A DNA stretch of 5,214 nucleotides from an uncultured Collinsella sp. Its GTDB lineage: Bacteria; Actinomycetota; Coriobacteriia; Coriobacteriales; Coriobacteriaceae. A program made the translations under genes and the position numbers. Under the pieces are notes generated by a model that was not told the origin of the DNA, searched no databases, and saw only the letters and a program-made list of their open reading frames with translations. Where the stretch lies: contig CAADSV010000017.1 of the NCBI GenBank assembly GCA_900751665.1, positions 1 to 5,214 on the forward strand, written 5' to 3'. Positions within the stretch are counted from its first letter, which is position 1. The number at the start of each line of letters is the position of its first letter. Below are positions 1-4,938 of the stretch, in pieces.

Positions 1-1847
1 CCCCAGCCGATCATGTCCATCGCACGCAGCAGGCAGCGGTCGAGCGCGCAGGCGTTGAGCTTCTCGTTGTAATACTGCGGCATGATCTCGCCCTCGCGCA
101 CCATGTTCTTAAGGCGCAGGTCGGCGGGGTCCATGTGCAGCATGTCGGCGAGCTCGTTGACGGCGCTCTCCACGGCAAACTGGCCCTGGGTGGCACCGTA
201 GCCACGATACGCGCCGCCGCGGTTGGTATTGGTGTAGACGGCGTCCCAGCTAAAGCGGCTCGCCTTCACATGGTTGTAGATGGGCAGGCTCTTGTGGCCC
301 GAAAGGCCGATCGTCGTGGTGGCGTGCTCGCCGTACGCGCCGGCGTTGGACAGCGTATGCAGGTCGATGGCCGTGATGGTGCCGTCGTTCATGGCGCCCA
401 GCTTAACGGTCATCTGCATCTGGTGACGCGAATTGCCCGCAGTGATGGTCTCCTCGCGGGTGTAGCAGCAATAGCTCGGACGGCCGGTCTGTTGGGTGAC
501 AAACGCCACGAAGATCTCACAGCAGCCCGTCTGCTTGGAGCCAAAGCCACCACCGATGCGCGGCTTAATGACCTGCACCTGCGACTGCGGAATGTCGAGC
601 GACTGCGCGACCATGCGGCGCACGTGGAAGGGTACCTGCGTGGAGGTGGTCACCGAGATACGCCCAAACGCGTCGGTCGTCGCGAAGGCTCGGAAGGTCT
701 CCATGGGCGCGGTCTGCGTGGCCTGGCTGGTGTAGGTGCGGGTGAAGACGATGTCGCTCTGGGCGAAGGCTTCGTCCAAGTCGCCAAAATCGCTGGTACC
801 GCTGCACACCAGGTTGCGCGAGACATCCCCGCCCTGTGGGAACATAAAGGTCACATCGCCCTCGGGGTGGACCACGATGTCGTTATCGAGTGCCTGGGTA
901 AAGTCGAGCAGCGGCTCGAGCACCTCATAGTCGACCTTGATGAGCTTGAGCGCCTTGTCGGCAGCCTCCTCGGTCTCGGCGGCGACGATCGCCACCTCTT
1001 CGTTTTGGTAACGGACGAGGTTCTCGAGGATCAAGCGGTCGTAGGGACTCGGCTGCGGATAGCTCTGGCCGGCGATGGTAAAGCGGCGCTTGGGCACGTC
1101 CTCGTAGGTGTAGACGCCCACCACGCCGGGCACCTTCAGTGCGCGCGACGTATCGATGGAGCGGATCTTGGCGCGGGCATACGGGCTGCGCTTGAGCTTA
1201 ACGATCAGGGCGCCGGCGGGCACCATATCGCCCGTGTAGACGGGACGGCCCTCGAGCAGAGCCTTCGAATCCTTCTTGGGCTGCTTGTGGGTGATCTGCT
1301 TGTAGGTGACGCCGTCGCAGCTGGTGTCGTTGACGGGAAGCTCGGGCATCTCGAAGCCCATCTGCACGCCGGACTCGTTAAGAAAGCGTACGATGGCGCG
1401 CAGCTGGCTCTCGTAGCCGCTGCAGCGACAAAGGTTGCCGGCCAGCTGGCGCGACAGCTCCTCGCGCGTGGCAACGAGGCTTGGGTCCTCCTTGGCGGCG
1501 CGGGCGAGCGCCAGCACGTTCATGATGAGGCCGGGAGCGCAAAAACCGCACTGCTCGGCGCCTTCGGCAGCCATTGCGCGGGCCAGTGCCTCGGACTCGG
1601 CCTTAAGGCCCTCAAGCGTGGTGATGGTGTGGCCCTCGACGCGCGCGGCGGGAACCGAGCAGCTCAGCACCGGGTCGCCGTCAAGCCACACCGTGCACAG
1701 GCCGCAGTTGGTGGTCTCACAGGCGCAGCGCACCGACGCGCAACCCTGCTCGCGCAGCAACGCAAAGAGCATGGTGTCGGGGGCAATCTGAACCTTGATC
1801 TTGCGGCCGTTGAGCGTAAAGGAAAGATCGATGAGTTTGGCAGCCAT
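1..1847 (-). CDS. Molybdenum hydroxylase, fused [2Fe-2S] + molybdopterin-binding subunit (xanthine dehydrogenase family), 3' end cut by window
   Basis: The reading frame is open from ATG at 1847 to the left edge (615 codons). It encodes the catalytic and iron-sulfur part of a xanthine dehydrogenase-family hydroxylase, which oxidises a substrate C-H to C-OH with water and passes electrons through two [2Fe-2S] clusters to FAD. Residues 1-63 form the plant-type ferredoxin domain, with C43, C48, C51 and C63 as ligands and an extra C41. Residues 95-155 hold the second cluster motifs, QCGFCAPG (C100, C103) and NLCRCSGY (C140, C142). After a linker the Mo domain starts near residue 180. Q404, IGGGFGSK (431-438) and GAYRGYG (545-551) match the molybdopterin and substrate-site motifs; Q404-to-F435 spacing equals Q767-to-F798 of bovine xanthine oxidase. 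The remaining Mo domain, including the catalytic Glu, lies outside the window. FeS and Mo domains are fused as in Desulfovibrio aldehyde oxidoreductase, but an FAD subunit gene is present. The start overlaps the upstream stop by one base and has a GAGGTG site. The family assignment is firm; the substrate is unknown. Confidence 0.95.
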   Translation of the reverse strand, partial: MAAKLIDLSFTLNGRKIKVQIAPDTMLFALLREQGCASVRCACETTNCGLCTVWLDGDPVLSCSVPAARVEGHTITTLEGLKAESEALARAMAAEGAEQCGFCAPGLIMNVLALARAAKEDPSLVATREELSRQLAGNLCRCSGYESQLRAIVRFLNESGVQMGFEMPELPVNDTSCDGVTYKQITHKQPKKDSKALLEGRPVYTGDMVPAGALIVKLKRSPYARAKIRSIDTSRALKVPGVVGVYTYEDVPKRRFTIAGQSYPQPSPYDRLILENLVRYQNEEVAIVAAETEEAADKALKLIKVDYEVLEPLLDFTQALDNDIVVHPEGDVTFMFPQGGDVSRNLVCSGTSDFGDLDEAFAQSDIVFTRTYTSQATQTAPMETFRAFATTDAFGRISVTTSTQVPFHVRRMVAQSLDIPQSQVQVIKPRIGGGFGSKQTGCCEIFVAFVTQQTGRPSYCCYTREETITAGNSRHQMQMTVKLGAMNDGTITAIDLHTLSNAGAYGEHATTTIGLSGHKSLPIYNHVKASRFSWDAVYTNTNRGGAYRGYGATQGQFAVESAVNELADMLHMDPADLRLKNMVREGEIMPQYYNEKLNACALDRCLLRAMDMIGW

Positions 1848-2761
1848 TAGCGCACCTCGCTAGAATCGACGCCGGGCACGCGGCGGCAGGAATACTCGTC
1901 CGTGGCAAACTTGGGAATCTGCACGCCCTCGAGCTCGTGGGCAAGCGCAGCCGAAAGCTCGATGCCGGCGGCGCGACGCACAGCCTGGACGGCAAGCGGG
2001 GCCGAGATGCGGCGGCGGTAGTCGGCCGAGCCCCACAGGTTGGTGCCGTAGCTCAGGGCACGCACGGATGCGGCCAGGGCGCGAAGCTCGTCCTCGGAAG
2101 GATGCTCGTTGGTAAGGCCGCACCGCCCGCCCTGCAGCAAGGCCGCACGCAGCGGGCGGGCGCCCACGGTGACATGCCAGCTGTTGTCCCACCAGGCAGC
2201 GGTGACGTTTAAGGAGGGGAAGTCGGTCGCGGCCTTGCGCACGGCCTCGTAACTCGCGCGGTAATCATGCTTGACGACCACGACATGCTCGATCACGTCG
2301 CGCACGTAGCCCATGTCCACGAACTCGGCGAGCGGCACGCGACCGGCGCCCGTCAGCTCAACATAAGAATCGAGCGCGAGGAAGGCGGAGAGAACGTCCG
2401 AGAAGCCAAAGCGGCCGTAGATGCTGCCGCCCACCGTGGCGGTATTGCGCAGCTGCACGCCCACGATGTCGTGGACGGCGAACTCAAAGACATGGTTGAC
2501 AAGCGCGTTGAGCTCGGCATGGCGCTCGAGCTGGCGCAGGGTGCACATGGCACCGATGCGAAACTCGGTCTCGGTCTCCTCGATCTGATCGAGTCCGCAG
2601 GCCGAAAGGTCAATCGCCGTCGCCACACGACGCGAACCCAGGCGCATCCAGATGCCGCCGCCCACAATCTTGTTGTTGCGGTTCTTCTGCAAGAGCTCAT
2701 AGGCTTCGGCCGCGTTTCCAACACGGACGTAGGTACCGAACTTGAGCACGTTCTCCCCCAT
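1847..2761 (-). CDS. Molybdenum hydroxylase FAD-binding subunit (XdhB/CoxM-like)
   Basis: This 304-residue protein is the flavin subunit of the hydroxylase encoded by the next gene and would take electrons from the [2Fe-2S] clusters. It has the usual length of stand-alone family members (about 280-300). The N-terminal FAD-binding half shows a first loop IVGGGIWMR (32-40) and the strongly conserved second motif QLRNTATVGGSIYGRFGFSD (103-122), which matches the family pattern Q(I/L)RNxATxGGN(I/L)...SD. The C-terminal third contains YRRRISAPLAVQAVRRA (248-264), typical of the CO dehydrogenase flavoprotein C-terminal domain. There is no Cys-rich insert of the kind that carries a 4Fe-4S cluster in 4-hydroxybenzoyl-CoA reductase. 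The first loop differs from the common AGGTD form. The start at 2761 has only a weak purine-rich AAGTGAAGAG upstream; a GTG at codon 5, preceded by GGGGGAG, is an alternative giving V-L-K-F, a common type of N-terminus for the family. The gene is first in the operon, overlapping its partner as TAATG. Confidence 0.93.
   Translation of the reverse strand: MGENVLKFGTYVRVGNAAEAYELLQKNRNNKIVGGGIWMRLGSRRVATAIDLSACGLDQIEETETEFRIGAMCTLRQLERHAELNALVNHVFEFAVHDIVGVQLRNTATVGGSIYGRFGFSDVLSAFLALDSYVELTGAGRVPLAEFVDMGYVRDVIEHVVVVKHDYRASYEAVRKAATDFPSLNVTAAWWDNSWHVTVGARPLRAALLQGGRCGLTNEHPSEDELRALAASVRALSYGTNLWGSADYRRRISAPLAVQAVRRAAGIELSAALAHELEGVQIPKFATDEYSCRRVPGVDSSEVR
1853..1858 (-). promoter_or_regulatory. 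Ribosome binding site of the FeS/Mo subunit inside the FAD-subunit gene
   Basis: On the minus strand GAGGTG lies five bases before the ATG at 1847 and within the last codons of the FAD-subunit gene. With the one-base TAATG stop/start overlap this points to translational coupling, which would keep the two subunits at matched levels. The arrangement is seen directly; coupling is inferred. Confidence 0.7.
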
Positions 2762-2856
2762 CTCTTCACTTGTCCAGTACCTTTAAGTGTACCAAACGAG
2801 GGGGCACAGCTCGTGTCGGGACAAAATGAACCGTTTTCCTCCGTCGCATGCGAATC
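2762..2856. promoter_or_regulatory. Intergenic leader upstream of the hydroxylase operon, with two palindromes
   Basis: This gap between the gdhA terminator and the FAD-subunit start must carry any dedicated promoter of the hydroxylase operon. Reading the minus strand, TACACT (40-45 bases into the stretch beginning TTCATTTTGTCCC) is a possible -10 element, but no convincing -35 is found at normal spacing. Two symmetric sequences are visible. GTAC-N2-TTAA-N2-GTAC at 2777-2792 overlaps that -10 and lies 16-31 bases before the ATG. TCGCATGCGA at 2844-2853 is a perfect 10-bp palindrome about 85 bases upstream. Either could be an operator, but no known regulator motif is recognised. Confidence 0.35.
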
Positions 2857-2888
2857 AAAAAAGGCTCCCAGCCGGATAGCTGGGAGCC
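2857..2888 (-). terminator. Rho-independent terminator of gdhA
   Basis: A perfect 10-bp GC-rich stem (GGCTCCCAGC at 2863-2872 with GCTGGGAGCC at 2879-2888) closes a six-base loop and is followed, on the minus strand, by six T residues (2857-2862). It starts 27 bases after the gdhA stop codon. This is a canonical intrinsic terminator and should separate gdhA from the downstream hydroxylase operon. On the plus strand the stem is preceded by A6 but lacks a T-tract, so it acts in one direction. Confidence 0.93.
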
Positions 2889-2915
2889 CCATCAGGTGCT
2901 ATGTCGAGCGAAGAT

Positions 2916-4271
2916 TTAGCAGACGCCCTGGGCGAGCATGGCGTCGGCGACCTTCAGGAAGCCGGCGATGTTGGCGCCCATGACGAAGTTGCCCTCCTGG
3001 CCATACTCCTTGGCGGTGTCGTCCACGTTGTGGAACATGCCGCGCATGAGCTGCTCGAGCTTGCCGTCGACCTCCTCGAAGGTCCAGGACAGGTGCTCGG
3101 CGTTCTGGCTCATCTCCAGGCCGGACACGAGCACGCCGCCGGCGTTGGCAGCCTTACCGGGCATAAAGGCGACGCCGTTCTCCTGGAAGTAAGTCGTAGC
3201 CTCGATGGTCGTGGGCATGTTCGCGCCCTCGCCGACCACCTTGCAGCCGTTGGCGACGAGCGCCTGGGCGTCCTCGAGCAGCAGCGTGTTCTCGCGAGCG
3301 CAGGGCAGCGCGATGTCGCAGGGCAGCTGCCAAACGCCACGGCCGTCGCCCTCGTGCCACACGGCGTTGGGCTTCTCGTCAACGTACATAGCGAGCGTAA
3401 CGCCCTTGTCGTGGCCGGAGCGCTTCTTGTTGTAGACGTGCTCGAGCACAGTGTAGTCGATGCCGTCGGGATCCTCGACCCAGCCGTGAGTATCGGAGCA
3501 GGCCAGCACCTTGCCGCCGAGCTGGGAGACCTTCTGGACGGCGTAGATAGCGACGTTGCCGGAGCCGTGCACGACGACGCTCTTGCCCTCGAAGGAATCG
3601 CCGCGGCTCTTGAGGTACTCGTCCACAAAGTAGGCCAGACCGTAGCCGGTGGCCTCGGTACGGGCGAGCGAGCCGCCAAAGGAGAGGCCCTTGCCGGTGA
3701 GGACGCCGGTCCACTCGTTGGTCAGGCGCTTGTACTGACCGAACAGGTAGGCAACCTCGCGGCCGCCAACGCCCAGGTCGCCGGCAGGAACGTCGGTGTT
3801 GGGGCCGATGTGGCGATAGAGCTCGGTCATGAAGGACTGGCAGAAGTGCATGATCTCGTTGTTGGACTTGCCCTTGGGGTCAAAGTCGGAGCCGCCCTTG
3901 CCGCCGCCCATGGGAAGGGTGGTCAGGCTGTTCTTGAGGATCTGCTCCAGGCCCAGGAACTTGAGCATACCCAGGGTGACCGTCGGGTTAAAGCGCAGAC
4001 CGCCCTTGTAGGGTCCAATGGCAGAGTTGAACTCGACGCGATAGCCGCGGTTGACCTGAACCTTACCCTGGTCGTCGACCCAGGGAACACGGAACATGAC
4101 GATGCGCTCGGGCTCGACGAGGCGCTCCAGCAGGGCGGCCTCCTCGTACTCGGGATGGGCGTCGAGCGCCGGCTGAATGGTGCCGAGGATCTCGGTTGCG
4201 GCCTGGATGAACTCAGGCTGCTCGGGATAGCGGGCCTTGAGCTCGTCGAGAACTTTCTGCGTGTAGCTCAT
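2916..4271 (-). CDS. gdhA: Glutamate dehydrogenase, hexameric class I, probably NADP-dependent
   Basis: This enzyme interconverts 2-oxoglutarate plus ammonium and L-glutamate in the cytoplasm, linking nitrogen assimilation to the TCA cycle. The product is 451 residues, close to E. coli GdhA (447). The N-terminal substrate domain carries IGPYKGGLRF (K89), LKNSL (K113), PMGGGKGGSD (catalytic K125) and PAGDLGVGG (catalytic D165), in the same positions as the functional residues of Clostridium symbiosum GDH. The Rossmann domain has HGSGNVA (235-241). The end of its second strand reads CSDTHGW (258-264), close to the S-D-S-S-G region of NADP-linked E. coli GdhA, so NADP(H) use is likely but not proven. 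SGLEMSQN (383-390) and the C-terminus ANIAGFLKVADAMLAQG are also E. coli-like. The ATG at 4271 is chosen because GGAGG lies four bases upstream and the product then aligns with family N-termini; an in-frame GTG at 4355 would overlap the promoter. The gene is monocistronic by its own terminator. Confidence 0.98.
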   Translation of the reverse strand: MSYTQKVLDELKARYPEQPEFIQAATEILGTIQPALDAHPEYEEAALLERLVEPERIVMFRVPWVDDQGKVQVNRGYRVEFNSAIGPYKGGLRFNPTVTLGMLKFLGLEQILKNSLTTLPMGGGKGGSDFDPKGKSNNEIMHFCQSFMTELYRHIGPNTDVPAGDLGVGGREVAYLFGQYKRLTNEWTGVLTGKGLSFGGSLARTEATGYGLAYFVDEYLKSRGDSFEGKSVVVHGSGNVAIYAVQKVSQLGGKVLACSDTHGWVEDPDGIDYTVLEHVYNKKRSGHDKGVTLAMYVDEKPNAVWHEGDGRGVWQLPCDIALPCARENTLLLEDAQALVANGCKVVGEGANMPTTIEATTYFQENGVAFMPGKAANAGGVLVSGLEMSQNAEHLSWTFEEVDGKLEQLMRGMFHNVDDTAKEYGQEGNFVMGANIAGFLKVADAMLAQGVC

Positions 4272-4275
4272 GCTT

Positions 4276-4280
4276 CCTCC
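4276..4280 (-). promoter_or_regulatory. Ribosome binding site of gdhA
   Basis: GGAGG on the minus strand, four bases before the ATG at 4271, decides that start over the in-frame GTG 28 codons upstream, which has no comparable site. The strong match fits a highly expressed central-metabolism gene. Confidence 0.85.
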
Positions 4281-4304
4281 AATGATGGGAAACGAAAATG
4301 TTGG

Positions 4305-4327
4305 TCGCGGCACCCCATGCGCCGCGA
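4305..4327 (-). promoter_or_regulatory. Stem-loop in the gdhA 5' leader
   Basis: A perfect 7-bp inverted repeat, TCGCGGC (4305-4311) and GCCGCGA (4321-4327), encloses a nine-base loop reading GCATGGGGT in the minus-strand transcript. It would lie 34-56 bases before the gdhA ATG, downstream of the predicted transcription start. It has no T-tract, so it is not a simple terminator. It may affect mRNA stability or regulation, or be a GC-rich coincidence; no riboswitch class is recognised. Confidence 0.4.
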
Positions 4328-4343
4328 ACTTTATCGTGTATGG

Positions 4344-4374
4344 ATAATATCGCACTGTTGCGGCAAAGTTTCAC
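4344..4374 (-). promoter_or_regulatory. Candidate gdhA promoter
   Basis: On the minus strand TATTAT (4344-4349, five of six bases of TATAAT) is preceded by GTGAAA (4369-4374, four of six of TTGACA) with a 19-base spacer, longer than ideal. Transcription would begin near 4337, giving a leader of roughly 65 bases. The -10 is the better supported half; the -35 is weak. A nine-base symmetric sequence, TTGCGGCAA (4358-4366), sits in the spacer and could bind a regulator. Confidence 0.45.
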
Positions 4375-4450
4375 ATAAGCCGACGAGCAGATGTTTCATT
4401 TTGATTACGATGCAGGTAGAAGCGTTTTTGAATGCCTGACGTGCAAAACC

Positions 4451-4487
4451 CGTGTTTCAAACCTGTTTCGTCCACGTGTTCCAAACC
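4451..4487. repeat. Short degenerate direct repeats between gdhA and the DUF3343 gene
   Basis: CGTGTTTCAAACC (4451-4463) and CGTGTTCCAAACC (4475-4487) match at 12 of 13 bases, 24 bases apart. A poorer copy lies between them (CCTGTTTCGTCCA) and a shortened one, CGTGCAAAACC, immediately before (4440-4450). The second good copy runs into the left arm of the adjacent inverted repeat. No function is recognised; it may be decayed flanking sequence of a repeat element or a binding-site cluster upstream of gdhA. Confidence 0.45.
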
Positions 4488-4521
4488 ACCACAAAGGTGC
4501 CTGTCCCCAATGTGGTGGTTT
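4483..4521. repeat. REP-like palindromic element (11-bp stem, 17-base loop)
   Basis: AAACCACCACA (4483-4493) and TGTGGTGGTTT (4511-4521) are perfect reverse complements around AAGGTGCCTGTCCCCAA. Allowing one bulged T, the stem extends to the outer CC/GG pairs. It lies just beyond the stop codon of the DUF3343 gene (7 bases away). The loop, read as GGGGACAGGCACCTT on the other strand, resembles dispersed intergenic palindromes seen in many bacterial genomes, but this is memory of style rather than a search result. It lacks a proper T-tract on the minus strand, so it is a poor classical terminator, though the hairpin could still protect the 3' end of the mobA-DUF3343 mRNA. Confidence 0.7.
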
Positions 4522-4527
4522 TGGTGG

Positions 4528-4923
4528 TTAGAGGACGAGCTGATGGTAGTCGGCGGGGGTTATGCGGCCTTCGGTGGCAGCGCGGAAGGCGGCGAGCGCA
4601 TCGCCCGAGAACGGCATGGCCCAGCACAGGCCGCAACCTGCGGTAATGGAGCCGGGCAAAGGCATAATGCGCCCGGGCACACCGGCGGCAAGGCACAGCT
4701 GCTCGCATTCCATCACATCGAAAGTGCCGTCGAACGACACGATGATCTTGCGCTCGTGGTCGAGGGCATCACCGGACGGGCCTTCACGGTGTGCCTCACG
4801 ATACGCCGCGGCGGCCGCTTCCTCTTCCGCGGTATGTCCACAGCCACCGCAACCACAGGTACAGGGTTCGGATCCGTCGCAAGTGCAAGGTTCTCCCGTG
4901 TCGGGACAAATATCGTGAGACAT
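4528..4923 (-). CDS. DUF3343 (putative Se/S carrier-like) protein with Cys-rich N-terminal extension
   Basis: This 131-residue protein has two parts. Residues 1-30 hold seven cysteines (6, 13, 15, 21, 23, 25, 28) in a Gly-rich stretch with a twice-used EPCTC unit, which looks like a metal- or chalcogen-binding tail. An acidic/Ala helix-like linker follows (31-57). Residues 59-118 match the small DUF3343 fold: KIIVSFDGTFDVMECEQL, then GVPGRIMPLPGSI, then the signature CGL (97-99). Family members are usually only about 80-90 residues and typically read CGLA; here C100 makes CGLC, a CXXC. Two further cysteines, C73 and C77, lie in the first helix. The family is associated with sulfur/selenium handling, but no reaction is proven. 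I chose the ATG at 4923 because GGGAG lies five bases upstream; an ATG at 4935 would add four residues without a good site. It follows mobA by 15 bases and is probably cotranscribed. Confidence 0.85.
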   Translation of the reverse strand: MSHDICPDTGEPCTCDGSEPCTCGCGGCGHTAEEEAAAAAYREAHREGPSGDALDHERKIIVSFDGTFDVMECEQLCLAAGVPGRIMPLPGSITAGCGLCWAMPFSGDALAAFRAATEGRITPADYHQLVL

Positions 4924-4928
4924 GGCAA

Positions 4929-4933
4929 CTCCC
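4929..4933 (-). promoter_or_regulatory. Ribosome binding site choosing the DUF3343 start
   Basis: GGGAG on the minus strand, five bases before the ATG at 4923, overlaps the alternative upstream ATG (4935-4933). This favours the downstream ATG as the real start. Confidence 0.7.
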
Positions 4934-4938
4934 ATCGT

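Noticed and set aside
1..1847. Selenocysteine in the hydroxylase
   Set aside because: The frame has no internal TGA in the window; selenium, if used, would be a labile ligand on Mo rather than an encoded residue.
135..1850. 571-codon plus-strand open frame
   Set aside because: It lies antisense to the FeS/Mo subunit, which has clear cofactor motifs. The translation is Gly/Ala/His/Leu-rich without domain features, as expected of a shadow frame in GC-rich DNA.
2863..2888. Terminator hairpin acting on the plus strand
   Set aside because: No T-tract follows it on the plus strand and no plus-strand gene precedes it.
2267..2983. 238-codon plus-strand open frame opposite the FAD subunit
   Set aside because: It crosses the gdhA terminator and ends inside gdhA, with no motif and no ribosome binding site; it is a shadow frame.
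4272..4355. 28-codon in-frame N-terminal extension of gdhA from a GTG at 4355
   Set aside because: It overlaps the candidate -10 element and leader hairpin, has no ribosome binding site, and extends beyond normal GdhA N-termini, whereas ATG 4271 has GGAGG.
2901..4439. 512-codon plus-strand open frame opposite gdhA
   Set aside because: Its composition is a mirror of gdhA codon bias, with no recognisable domain, and it runs through the gdhA promoter. Long frames antisense to glutamate dehydrogenase genes are a known source of false gene calls.
4483..4521. The inverted repeat as a classical intrinsic terminator
   Set aside because: The stem is adequate, but the minus-strand sequence after it (GGAACACG) has no T-run beyond the stem itself and the loop is long; a REP-like element fits better.
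4452..4646. Small plus-strand frame across the palindrome into the DUF3343 gene
   Set aside because: Its low-complexity Arg/Gly/Val translation covers a repeat and the antisense of a real gene; no start site supports it.
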